A stretch of DNA of 64,000 bases. Origin: JBBRNH01 sp038230415. GTDB lineage: Bacteria; Bacteroidota; Bacteroidia; Cytophagales; Spirosomataceae. The stretch is taken from NCBI GenBank assembly GCA_038230415.1, contig JBBRNH010000022.1, forward strand, positions 1 to 64,000, given 5' to 3'. Below the pieces are notes generated by a model that was given only the letters and a program-made list of their open reading frames with translations, had not been told where the DNA came from and made no database searches. Shown here piece by piece: positions 1 to 7,634 of the stretch (positions are counted from its first letter, which is position 1; every line of letters starts with the position of its first letter). A program made the position numbers and the translations under genes.

Positions 1-2
1 AA

Positions 3-446
3 TTTGAAGCAAACATAGAATTAGTTTGGGATGCGTGGTCTAATCCTAAAATTATTGACCTTTGGTGGGCACCTAAGCCTCATCGTTCTGAAACAAAATT
101 AATGGATTTTTGTGGAGAAGGTTTTAGGCTTTGGGCATTAGTCAGTCCCGATGGTATGAAACATTGGAGCCGACAAGATTATCAAAAAATTGAACCTCAA
201 AAAAGTATTGCAGAATTGAGAGCATTTTGCGATGAAAATGGAATTGTAAATGCTGACTTTGTAAAAACTCAATGCACAACAATTTTCAGCAATACAAATG
301 GGAATACAGTGGTAATTATCACATCTATATACGGAAATCCAAAAGTGTTTGAGCAAATGGCATCACTTAATCATAAAAAAGGATTTTCGTCAACATTAGA
401 AAATTTAGACCAGGTCTTAAATGAACTCAAAACACAGAAAGCGTAA
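3..446 (+). CDS. SRPBCC/AHSA1-domain protein, 5'-truncated by window edge
   Basis: The open frame runs in from the left edge, so the N-terminus is missing. The visible part begins FEANIELVWDAWSNPKII and continues with LWWAPKP, the signature of the AHSA1-like branch of the SRPBCC/START fold (a hydrophobic ligand-binding cavity; the molecular role is usually unknown). An ATG at 102 is internal to this domain and is not the real start. The C-terminal half (EQMASLNHKKGFSSTLENLDQVL) matches the usual closing helix of the family. It is AT-rich compared with the rest of the chromosome and is the first gene of an accessory island. Family assignment is good; no specific function can be given. Confidence 0.8.
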   Translation, partial: FEANIELVWDAWSNPKIIDLWWAPKPHRSETKLMDFCGEGFRLWALVSPDGMKHWSRQDYQKIEPQKSIAELRAFCDENGIVNADFVKTQCTTIFSNTNGNTVVIITSIYGNPKVFEQMASLNHKKGFSSTLENLDQVLNELKTQKA

Positions 447-473
447 ATAGCAAAACTGTATTATTAATTTAGG

Positions 474-493
474 GTTAGCGGTCATTGTATGAC
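474..493 (+). repeat. 3' half of the cassette-type repeat (copy R0)
   Basis: GTTAGCGG at 474-481 followed by a short hairpin GTCAT-TGT-ATGAC (481-493). The stretch from 474 aligns with that from 1395 in copy R1 with about five mismatches over 21 positions. It lies 27 nt after the SRPBCC stop codon. The matching left end (CGCTAAC) seen in other copies is not visible here, so this copy looks deleted. Confidence 0.55.
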
Positions 494-525
494 AATCCGT
501 AAAACAGACTGACAAAATAGAAATT

Positions 526-1188
526 GTGAAAAGGAGAATAGGGTCCATATCAGTTTATGGTGGCGTAATTGCTCCGATTCTCTTTGTGTTAATTTTTACA
601 ATTGAAGGATTGTTTCGTGAAAATTATTCTGCAATGAAAAATTTTATCAGCGAATTATCTGTAGGCAACAGAGGTTGGATACAAATCACCAACTTTTTGA
701 TATTTGGTTTTTTATTCCTGATATTTAGCATTTGGTTATTGCAAGAATTTCGAAAACGCGGATTATCTATAACTGGATCAATCCTATTTTTAATTCTTGC
801 AGCTTGTTATTTTTTTTCCGGACCTTTTGTAACAGACACTGGTACAATATTTACACAGCAAAAAAGCGTACATGGAATCATACATGGAGTTTTGGGTGGA
901 ATAGTGTTTTCATTAATGACAGCAAGTAGTTGGACATTTCTAAAACTATTTAAAAAAGCAAAAGATTTTAAATCTCTTAAAGATGTCACTTTATTTTTCG
1001 CTATAATACTGACACTTTCCTTGATAGCCTTTACTTATGTAACTAAAGTGCCTACTTCTCAAAATGTTTTTCCGAAGAACATGAACGGACTCTTTCAACG
1101 GCTTGCATTAATTCCATTTATGGTTTGGTTATCTTTTTTTGCATTCAGTATAAGAAATGTTTTGGCCAAATACGACAGCAATATTTGA
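526..1188 (+). CDS. DUF998 family integral membrane protein
   Basis: A 220-residue protein with about six hydrophobic segments. The N-terminal pattern GGVIAPILFVLIFTIEG, then NYSAMKNFISELSVGNRGW and NFLIFG, is the DUF998 signature. Function is unknown. The only available start is GTG at 526; an AAAGGAG stretch lies just inside the gene instead of before it, so the exact start is uncertain. The gene is AT-rich, stands alone between two repeat copies (R0 upstream, R1 19 nt after its stop) and so looks like an independent single-gene unit that arrived horizontally. Confidence 0.8.
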   Translation: MKRRIGSISVYGGVIAPILFVLIFTIEGLFRENYSAMKNFISELSVGNRGWIQITNFLIFGFLFLIFSIWLLQEFRKRGLSITGSILFLILAACYFFSGPFVTDTGTIFTQQKSVHGIIHGVLGGIVFSLMTASSWTFLKLFKKAKDFKSLKDVTLFFAIILTLSLIAFTYVTKVPTSQNVFPKNMNGLFQRLALIPFMVWLSFFAFSIRNVLAKYDSNI

Positions 1189-1206
1189 CGATAAAACAAC
1201 GAATGC

Positions 1207-1402
1207 ACAACATGGGGTTTTGCAATATTGGGGCAGGACGTTGTAATCTTCATCATTAGCAACATGGCAGCAGTTGTTCGGGCAGGACAAGCATCAGTGG
1301 GCTTTTGGTTGTTATCTTGTACATTTGTTTTTCATTCTGCTGCGGTTCCGGGCTTGACGTTTTTCAAATCCCCCAACATCGCAAAGCCCTGTTCGTTAGC
1401 GG
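1207..1402 (+). repeat. Cassette-type intergenic repeat (copy R1)
   Basis: About 196 bp between the DUF998 gene and the DoxX-like gene. The left end ACAACATGGGGTTTTGC (from about 1207) and the right end GCAAAGCCCTGTTCGTTAGC (1381-1400) are inverted relative to each other; the reverse complement of the right end reads GCTAACGAACAGGGCTTTGC. The element lies immediately 3' of its gene, in the same orientation as copy R2. A 71-codon open frame inside it has no protein-like features. Confidence 0.6.
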
Positions 1403-1536
1403 TAATGGCACGACACCCCAAACTCGATAGAAAAACCAAATAATTTTGACATTCACTCTTTTGACTACAACAAAGGGCAATTGGGCTACATCCGTACTTC
1501 AATTACCATCTAATTTTGCCACATCAAACAGAAGAT

Positions 1537-1893
1537 ATGAACACAATAATTTGGATTTTTCAAGGGCTATTATCAGCCTTCTTTTTAATGCCAGCCTACA
1601 CGAAGCTCACATCCTCCAAAGAAAAGTTGGTTGAAAAGCAAATGCTTGAACCTGAACAAAGTATAAATGGTCCAAGATTTATTGGGCTTATGGAGTTACT
1701 TGGCAGTGTAGGTATTATTATTCCCCAGCTTACAGGTATTGCAAAAATACTTACTCCCATTGCAGCAGTAGGTTTTGCGCTCATTATGCTAGGGGCGTTT
1801 TTCATTCACTTAAACAAGAAAGATTTTAAAGCACTTCCACTTCTTATTGCCGTATTTGCATTGTCATTAACTGTAGCTTTTTACAGATTCTAA
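1537..1893 (+). CDS. DoxX-like small membrane protein
   Basis: About 118 residues starting MNTIIWIFQGLLSAFF with four hydrophobic helices. FLMPAYTKLTSSKEKLVEKQ, FIGLMELLGSVGIIIP and a closing helix ending in LSLTVAFYRF follow the DoxX/DoxX-like pattern (small four-helix membrane proteins, often of unknown physiological role). I chose the ATG at 1537 instead of an upstream TTG at 1516, because the family starts directly with the first helix. It is followed after 38 nt by another small membrane protein and then an AraC regulator, probably one transcription unit. Confidence 0.75.
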   Translation: MNTIIWIFQGLLSAFFLMPAYTKLTSSKEKLVEKQMLEPEQSINGPRFIGLMELLGSVGIIIPQLTGIAKILTPIAAVGFALIMLGAFFIHLNKKDFKALPLLIAVFALSLTVAFYRF

Positions 1894-1931
1894 CAACAAG
1901 AAAGTTAATCCACCTTCTAAAAGAAACTACT

Positions 1932-2297
1932 ATGTACCATAAGTGGGTTGTACTAATTACCGCTTTAGCCGTTATCGGCTTGGGATGTCGTTTTATATTT
2001 TCCAGCGACTCTATTCTTAAAGAATGGGGCTTGGAATCAATGGCTTCAACTCAGATCTTAGGCAAAAGGCTTGGTGCTATGTATTTTGGCGTTGCCGTTT
2101 TATTACTTGTATCGTTGACAAGTATGTCAAAAGCGCAAACAATTATAATAGGAATTTCAGCGCTTTCTGGTTTCTTGGCGATTTCTGGCATTTTAGATTT
2201 AGTGGCCGGGCGAGTTGACAGGGGTGTTATCCGTTCAATAGCGGCAGAAATATTTTTATGTTTAGTTCTTCTGTCAACACTTTTCATACGAAGGTAG
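1932..2297 (+). CDS. Small four-helix membrane protein, unknown function
   Basis: 121 residues with an N-terminal helix (MYHKWVVLITALAVIGLG), a short loop containing LGKRLGAMYFGVAVLLLVSL, and two further helices. The LGxRxxAxYxG pattern occurs in small membrane proteins of the DoxX/DUF4345-like kind, but I do not recognise a specific family. The stop codon (2295-2297) is one base from the GTG start of the AraC gene, so the two are probably translationally coupled. It may be a membrane target or effector controlled by that regulator; this is inference from position only. Confidence 0.65.
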   Translation: MYHKWVVLITALAVIGLGCRFIFSSDSILKEWGLESMASTQILGKRLGAMYFGVAVLLLVSLTSMSKAQTIIIGISALSGFLAISGILDLVAGRVDRGVIRSIAAEIFLCLVLLSTLFIRR

Positions 2298-2298
2298 C

Positions 2299-3222
2299 GT
2301 GACCAACTTAAAAACACCTAAGCTTAAAACCATTGCTGAATTTCATCGCTTGCTGGGCGCGCCACTACCGGAACACCCATTGGTGAGTATCATCATATTT
2401 GATGAATTCGAAATTTCGGGAACAAGAGAATCTGTTCAAGTGACATTTGACTTTTACGTTATTGCTTTGAAGCGTATGAAGGGGGTCAAATACAAATATG
2501 GACAGCGATACTATGATTTTGATAATGATGGTGTCTTGTATTTTATTGCACCCAATCAAGTAATTCAATTTGAATTTGAAAGAAAAAAAAATGAAAAACC
2601 ATCAGGTTGGGTGTTGCTCATTCATCCAGATTTTTTGTGGAATACGACACTTGCTAATATGATGGAGAAATATGAATTTTTTGATTACTCACTAAATGAA
2701 GCATTGTTTCTTTCCGAAAAAGAAGAAGCAATTCTAAATGGTATTGCCACAAACATCAAGCAAGAATATCACTCTAATATAGATAAATTTAGTAAGCAAA
2801 TTATTATAACACACACTGAAAATTTACTTAGCTATTCTAATAGATTTTACAACCGCCAATTTATTACTCGAGAAAAAGCCCATAATAAAGTATTGGCAGA
2901 ACTAGAAAAATTGCTTTCATATTACTTTGGCAATAATGATTTTGCAGGAAAAGGCTTGCCTACTGTACAATATTTTGCAAATCAATTGAATATATCGCCT
3001 AAATATTTAAGTAGGTTGGTCAAATCATTGACAGGCCAAAATACGCAACAGCATATACACAAAAAACTAATAGAAAAAGCAAAAGAAAAATTAACAACAA
3101 CAACCTTAACTGTTTCTGAAATTGCTTTTGAATTGGGATTTGAACATTCGCAATCATTCAGTAAACTTTTTAAGAGTAAGACAAATTTATCGCCATTAGA
3201 ATTTAGACAATCCTTTAACTGA
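2299..3222 (+). CDS. AraC family transcriptional regulator
   Basis: 307 residues starting with GTG directly after the previous stop. The N-terminal ~170 residues form a cupin-like sensor region of the kind found in AraC activators in Bacteroidota (FIAPNQVIQFE). The C-terminal ~100 residues contain the double helix-turn-helix: LPTVQYFANQLNISPKYLSRLVKSLTG for the first and LTVSEIAFELGFEHSQSFSKLFK for the second, with the typical closing SPLEFR. It probably regulates the two membrane-protein genes just upstream. The base composition is AT-rich, unlike the core chromosome. The repeat R2 begins 21 nt after its stop codon. Confidence 0.9.
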   Translation: MTNLKTPKLKTIAEFHRLLGAPLPEHPLVSIIIFDEFEISGTRESVQVTFDFYVIALKRMKGVKYKYGQRYYDFDNDGVLYFIAPNQVIQFEFERKKNEKPSGWVLLIHPDFLWNTTLANMMEKYEFFDYSLNEALFLSEKEEAILNGIATNIKQEYHSNIDKFSKQIIITHTENLLSYSNRFYNRQFITREKAHNKVLAELEKLLSYYFGNNDFAGKGLPTVQYFANQLNISPKYLSRLVKSLTGQNTQQHIHKKLIEKAKEKLTTTTLTVSEIAFELGFEHSQSFSKLFKSKTNLSPLEFRQSFN

Positions 3223-3243
3223 CAATGAACGGAAAGCCACATA

Positions 3244-3390
3244 CCGCTAACAAGGGTTTTCAAAAGTATGGCATTTGTGCTAACTTGAGCATTGGTAATT
3301 TTAAAAAACTTTTGTGCTAAATTGAACATTTGTGCTTGTAATTCCACACCTTCGCAAAGCTCCGAAACGTTCGTCGCTAGTAGTAATCCT
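3244..3390 (+). repeat. Cassette-type intergenic repeat (copy R2)
   Basis: Begins CCGCTAACAAGGGTTTTCAAAA (first 20 nt at 3244-3263), contains two degenerate internal copies of TTTGTGCTAAcTTGA (about 3275 and 3313), and ends CTTCGCAAAGC (from about 3350) followed by a decayed GTTCG..CTAGTAGTAAT end. The reverse complement of 52597-52725 has the same elements in the same order (see copy R3). The element lies 3' of the AraC gene and before the SnoaL-like gene. Confidence 0.7.
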
Positions 3391-3441
3391 GACAGACACC
3401 ATCCAATAACAATTAAGCCGACACTCAAACAACAAACATAT

Positions 3442-3804
3442 ATGGTAACTCAATTAAACGCTATAATCGAGAAAGCCTATTCTGCTTTCAACGAAAGAGA
3501 CATTGACAAAGCACTGTCAACAATGCAGCCAACGGTGCAATGGTCAAAAGCCTGGGAAGGTGGCTATATAAGCGGACACGATGAAATAAGAGAATATTGG
3601 ACAAGGCAATGGAAAGAAATAAATCCAACCGTTGAGCCAATCGGATTTACTGAAAGACCAAACGGAAGTTTAGCAGTCGAGGTTCAGCAAAACGTGAAAG
3701 ACTTGCAGGGAAATCCACTGTTCGATGGTAAGGTGAAGCATATTTATACGTTTGAAAATGGCCTGATAAAAACTATGGACATTGAATTGGTGGACGGTAA
3801 TTAA
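3442..3804 (+). CDS. SnoaL-like / nuclear-transport-factor-2-fold protein
   Basis: 120 residues starting MVTQLNAIIEKAYSAFNERDIDKALSTM, a typical opening of the SnoaL-like polyketide-cyclase/ketosteroid-isomerase fold; WEGGYISGHDEIREYWTRQW and a C-terminal beta sheet (HIYTFENGLIKTMDIE) continue the pattern. These proteins bind small ligands in a cone-shaped pocket; the substrate is unknown. The open frame extends upstream to 3292, but that part translates repeat R2 and has no resemblance to the family, so the ATG at 3442 is preferred. It is the last gene of the AT-rich island and converges on the carboxypeptidase gene across a strong terminator. Confidence 0.8.
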   Translation: MVTQLNAIIEKAYSAFNERDIDKALSTMQPTVQWSKAWEGGYISGHDEIREYWTRQWKEINPTVEPIGFTERPNGSLAVEVQQNVKDLQGNPLFDGKVKHIYTFENGLIKTMDIELVDGN

Positions 3805-3852
3805 ATAAACTTTCTGTCCAGAATAATCAGTACCGTATGTCTGATCTATCGG

Positions 3853-3901
3853 TCAACAAAAAACGGATAACGTCTCCCCGACATTATCCGTTTTTTGTTG
3901 A
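3853..3901. terminator. Bidirectional terminator
   Basis: An exact inverted repeat with 18-bp arms (3853-3870 and 3884-3901) around a 13-nt loop, with A6 and T6 runs inside the arms. It sits between two convergent genes (stops at 3804 on + and 3922 on -) and marks the right boundary of the AT-rich island. Confidence 0.85.
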
Positions 3902-3921
3902 TGCTGAATGAACAGGCGACC

Positions 3922-6747
3922 TCAATACAACTGATTGAACAATAGTTTAAACGTGCCGTGCGACTGCGCCCGGAAGGTAATCTCCGGGCCGAAGGCTACC
4001 AGCTTACCCGCGCCTACCGGGGCCGAAAACGCCGTTACGCCGTCCTGCAAATACGCCTGACCCCAGGCCCAGCCGCTTCGCAAGGGTTTGGCCGACGAGA
4101 ACCACGCCAACGGTTTCACCAAGCCCTTCGCCACCGCGTCGGGCGAGAGTTTAAACACCGGGCTGTTGTCGAAATACACGTCGGTTTGGTTTGCCATGCC
4201 GTAGGTAGCCGCCTGGGTCGAGTCAACCGAGACGCGGAGAATACTGCCCGGCACGTAGTATTTTTCGGCGGGCAACGGTTTTTCCTGCCCCGCACTCGTC
4301 ATCTCAACCAGGGCGTTGCGGATGGGCAGGCCGAGGTGGTAGGCTAAGTTGGTACTCGTGCCGATGGTGACGACGGTGCCGCCCGCTTCCATGAAGGCTT
4401 TGAGTTGCGGCACCGATTTTTCGGCGGTGATTTTGCCCATCAACGGGCGGTATTCTGCCGGAATCTCTTCGGGTTTGAGTTCTTTAACGGCCATACCATA
4501 TTCATTCTCGTTGCGGGCTGGCCCAACGGCGGGGATGGCCCGCGTCACGAACAGAATCACGTCGTATTTTTTGCGAAGGTCGCCCGCGTCAACATCCTGA
4601 CTGTAAACTACTTGCGCTGCGTAATGGTACTGCTCCATCAGGAAGCGCACCCAGCCCGAAGCCATTGAACCGCCGTAGGCATCCCAGAGCGCAATACGGG
4701 CTGGTTTTACGGGCGTGGCCGTTGCGGGGCGTTTGGCAATGCCCGTGACCATAACGCCCTGCTCGCTCACTGATTTTTCAAGCACGGTTTTGGCTTTGGC
4801 ACTAACCGGCACAAAAAACGCGCCCGCTTCGATACCCGGCTGACCAGCGGCTCCTTCGGGCAGGCGATAAACTTCTACGCCTGCTTTCAGGAGGTCATTC
4901 ACGGCGATAAACGAGTTGTTGGCCCGGCTGCTCAGCACGTATCCCGCCGTTGCCGCACCGTTCATCTGGCCTTTTGGCGTGATGAGATCACCGATAGGCA
5001 ACCGTTGGAATGGCCCCGAAAAATCAGTCAGAATCCGGTCGAACTGCACGCCCATCTGGTAGGCAAGCGTCCAGCCGGCGGCATCGTAGGGGCGGGTTGG
5101 CGGGCCACCCGGATACGCGAAATCATTAGGGTGATCCTGCGGCTCAAACATATCCAGCAAATGGGGCCGGAACGACTGCGCCGTTTTAACCACGTAAGAA
5201 CCAGCCGGATAACTCTTGCCCGCTACCGTAAAAGCCGCCGTTGCCTGGTGAATAATGATTCCCGTCCGGCTCAGGGCGTTCAGGAATTTGACGGTTGTGG
5301 GCAGGTCGGTTTGGTTGGCCGTGATAACGTAACCACGCGGGTCGCGGACGGTGGAGTCTTTCAGTACCATGTCGAAATATTTGGCTGGCAAGCCACCGCC
5401 CCGCGTGTTGCCGCTGGCCGATTCGCCCGCCGGAGCCGCTTTGCTGGCCGAGTCTGGTTTCGGTTTGGCCTGATCGGTTTTGTAGAGCGCGTTGATGGCC
5501 TCCACGCGCCGGGGCGAGAGCGTCCAATAATCGGTACTGCCGTGTTCGATGGCGTTTTTACCCATCCGGTAGCTGTTAAATAGCAGTTGGTCGTGGTGGC
5601 GGGCGGCATAATCCAGCACGGCGTAGTTCAGCGAGAGCGAATAATCAATAGACTGCTTGAAGTGCCATTTCTGGGGCGTAATCGGAAACGGCGTGTTGCC
5701 GTTGGGAATCAACCGGCCCGGCACCAACGGAATATCTTCGGGCGTGGGGCCGCCCACAATCTCGGTCAGCAGGCCAATCATATTGTGAAAGTGCGTGGTG
5801 GTACGCAGACCGCCGTTATACCAGGTCGAGAACACCGAGCCACCAAGCCGGGTGAAACCGGGTTTATTTTCGGCATTCAGGCGGTTAATCATGGCCGCGC
5901 CGAGGGCATCAATGCCCGTCACCATCAGCGGGTCAAAGACGTAGTTGAACGGGTCGCGGTAGGGCGGGCCAGCCAAAATAGAACCCGCCGGGCCGCGCTG
6001 ATGGTGGTTATACATGATCTGCGGAATCCATTCGACAAATAGTTGCCGCGCCATGTTCTGCGTTTCTTTCAGGTTGAGCATGAAAAAATCGCGGTTGTTA
6101 TCGTGACCGGCATATTTTTCGTACAGCTTCGGCAGGTTTTCGAGCGAGCGTTTTTCGGGTTTTGGCTCCCGCATGTACCAGTTGCTGACGAGTTCCTGCC
6201 CGTCGGGGTTGGCATGAACGAGCAGGATAATCACGTTGTCGAGAATCCGGCGCGTTTCGGCATCGTTGCGGTTAGTGAGTTGCCAGGCCGTTTCGATAAG
6301 TTGCTGCATACCAACGGTTTCCGTCGAGTGCAGGCCACCGTCAATCCAGACAATGGCTTTGCCTTCGTCGGCTAAGGCGCGGGCCTGTTCGTCGGTCAGG
6401 TCTTCGGCGCGGGCCATACGCTGGGCAATTTCTTTGTAGCGGGCCAGGTTTTTGAGGTTCTCCGGCGACGACACGATCATCATGTATTGCTGCCGGCCTT
6501 CTTCGGTGGTGCCGATGCTGGTGAGTTTGACGCGGGGCGATGCGGCCAACTTTTTGAGGTAGGCTTCGGTTTGCGTAAAGTTGGCGAGTTGGTAATCGTC
6601 GCCGATGTTAAACCCGAATTCCTGTTTGGGCGAGGGCAGGGTAGCCACCGTGCCTGACTGAGCCAGGGCCGATACGACCGGCGTAAGGGTGAGCAGGGCC
6701 AGCAAAAACACGAATGCCGGGCCAGATTGGGTAAAGCGTTGGTACAT
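3922..6747 (-). CDS. M14 family zinc carboxypeptidase, secreted
   Basis: 941 residues with a signal peptide ending near VSALAQ (residue 30). The M14 zinc-binding pair is GGLHSTE (His140, Glu143); later come NPDG (180-183), HDNNRDFF (from 215), the third zinc-ligand region YNHH (about 247-249) and the catalytic glutamate in LLTEIVGG (Glu329). The remaining ~550 residues are a C-terminal region with glutamine-amidotransferase-like features (VILFVTRAIP), as found in the large M14 enzymes of Bacteroidota. It is probably periplasmic or outer-surface and digests peptides. Transcribed alone; divergent from the thiamine pyrophosphokinase gene. Specificity cannot be read from sequence. Confidence 0.92.
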   Translation of the reverse strand: MYQRFTQSGPAFVFLLALLTLTPVVSALAQSGTVATLPSPKQEFGFNIGDDYQLANFTQTEAYLKKLAASPRVKLTSIGTTEEGRQQYMMIVSSPENLKNLARYKEIAQRMARAEDLTDEQARALADEGKAIVWIDGGLHSTETVGMQQLIETAWQLTNRNDAETRRILDNVIILLVHANPDGQELVSNWYMREPKPEKRSLENLPKLYEKYAGHDNNRDFFMLNLKETQNMARQLFVEWIPQIMYNHHQRGPAGSILAGPPYRDPFNYVFDPLMVTGIDALGAAMINRLNAENKPGFTRLGGSVFSTWYNGGLRTTTHFHNMIGLLTEIVGGPTPEDIPLVPGRLIPNGNTPFPITPQKWHFKQSIDYSLSLNYAVLDYAARHHDQLLFNSYRMGKNAIEHGSTDYWTLSPRRVEAINALYKTDQAKPKPDSASKAAPAGESASGNTRGGGLPAKYFDMVLKDSTVRDPRGYVITANQTDLPTTVKFLNALSRTGIIIHQATAAFTVAGKSYPAGSYVVKTAQSFRPHLLDMFEPQDHPNDFAYPGGPPTRPYDAAGWTLAYQMGVQFDRILTDFSGPFQRLPIGDLITPKGQMNGAATAGYVLSSRANNSFIAVNDLLKAGVEVYRLPEGAAGQPGIEAGAFFVPVSAKAKTVLEKSVSEQGVMVTGIAKRPATATPVKPARIALWDAYGGSMASGWVRFLMEQYHYAAQVVYSQDVDAGDLRKKYDVILFVTRAIPAVGPARNENEYGMAVKELKPEEIPAEYRPLMGKITAEKSVPQLKAFMEAGGTVVTIGTSTNLAYHLGLPIRNALVEMTSAGQEKPLPAEKYYVPGSILRVSVDSTQAATYGMANQTDVYFDNSPVFKLSPDAVAKGLVKPLAWFSSAKPLRSGWAWGQAYLQDGVTAFSAPVGAGKLVAFGPEITFRAQSHGTFKLLFNQLY

Positions 6748-6821
6748 ACGTTGGTTGTTGAATTAGATACGTTTCTGCAAAATAACCGATTTGCATGCAC
6801 TTTTTCCCCGTTGACCAAATC

Positions 6822-6829
6822 TAATTTTG
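6822..6829 (+). promoter_or_regulatory. Candidate -7 promoter box
   Basis: TAATTTTG matches the Bacteroidota -7 consensus TAnnTTTG and lies 28 nt before the ATG of the thiamine pyrophosphokinase gene. No clear -33 TTTG at the usual spacing. I looked for a TPP riboswitch in this leader and saw none. Confidence 0.4.
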
Positions 6830-6856
6830 CATTTGTCCCAAACTACAACACAAATT

Positions 6857-7540
6857 ATGTCTTCCCACCATATCGTCCGCGACGATCAGGAACCCGCTCT
6901 GCTCATTGCCAACGGTGCCAGTTGCGACCCCGACCTGTTGGGTCAGTTGCTTGAATGGTCGCCGTTTGTGGTCGTGCTGGACCGGGCCATCTGGCGGGTG
7001 CTGGACATGGGCATCAAGGCCGACGTTCTCCTGGGTGATTTTGACCCCCAGGAGAACGGTACAGCGTTTGACTTAGCCGAAGTGCGGGCGCGGCAATACC
7101 CCATCGAGGTTATTCACGCGCCCGACCAGAACAAAACCGACCTCGAAAAAGGGCTTGAGTTTTTGATCGAACGCGGCCACCGGTCCGTAAACATCGTCTG
7201 GGCAACGGGCAAACGCGCCGACCATACCATCACGAACCTGACCAACATCGTGCGGTATAAAAACGACCTGAAAATTGTGGTTTATGACGACCACTCGCGG
7301 GTGTTTCCGCTCGTGGGGCTGTTTGAAAAGTGGTACGAGCGCGATACACCGATTTCGCTGATTCCGGTGGGCGTGGTGAACGGCATCGTCACGAGTGGCT
7401 TACAATGGAACTTGCGCGATGAAACCCTGGCCCTCGGCCATCGTTCGGGCAACAGCAACCGCGCTGCCAACGATGGTTTCGTGACAATAGAAGCCGCCGA
7501 CGGTGATTTGCTGCTAATGGAATGTTGGGATGGGGAGTGA
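6857..7540 (+). CDS. Thiamine pyrophosphokinase
   Basis: Transfers pyrophosphate from ATP to thiamine to make TPP. 227 residues from the ATG at 6857 (a TTG at 6827 is less likely because it falls in the promoter region). The motifs are LLGDFDP for the GDFDS block, NKTDLEKGL for the DxTDxexA block, and WATGKRADHTITNL for the GxxGxRxDHxxxN block, then the C-terminal beta barrel (IPVGVVNGIVTSGLQWNL, SNRAANDGFVTI). Cytosolic, salvage branch of thiamine metabolism. It stands alone, with no other thiamine genes nearby. Its stop codon is inside a large palindrome shared with the convergent Wzi gene. Confidence 0.85.
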   Translation: MSSHHIVRDDQEPALLIANGASCDPDLLGQLLEWSPFVVVLDRAIWRVLDMGIKADVLLGDFDPQENGTAFDLAEVRARQYPIEVIHAPDQNKTDLEKGLEFLIERGHRSVNIVWATGKRADHTITNLTNIVRYKNDLKIVVYDDHSRVFPLVGLFEKWYERDTPISLIPVGVVNGIVTSGLQWNLRDETLALGHRSGNSNRAANDGFVTIEAADGDLLLMECWDGE

Positions 7541-7634
7541 CCACCCCCAACCCCCTCCTAAAACGGGAGGGGGCTAAAAAAAGGGACTTGCCAGAAGCCC
7601 CCTCCTGTTTTAGGAGGGGGTTGGGGGTGGTCAC
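7537..7634. terminator. 98-bp palindromic repeat overlapping both convergent stop codons
   Basis: Left arm from 7537 (GTGACCACCCCCAACCCCCT...) and right arm ending at 7634 are reverse complements with very few mismatches over about 37 bp; the loop holds AAAAAAAGGGACTTGCC. The palindrome includes the TGA of the + gene (7538-7540) and the TGA of the - gene (7631-7633). It probably ends transcription in both directions, and its GC-rich CCCCCTCCTAAAA core looks like a mobile repeat unit. Confidence 0.75.

Noticed and set aside
1228..1443. 71-codon open frame between the DUF998 and DoxX-like genes
   Set aside because: It lies within repeat R1 and translates inverted-repeat sequence; no protein-like pattern.
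3292..3441. N-terminal extension of the SnoaL-like protein
   Set aside because: The 50 extra codons translate repeat R2; the domain begins at the ATG at 3442.
6748..6856. TPP riboswitch before the thiamine pyrophosphokinase gene
   Set aside because: No thi-box motifs are visible in the short leader.
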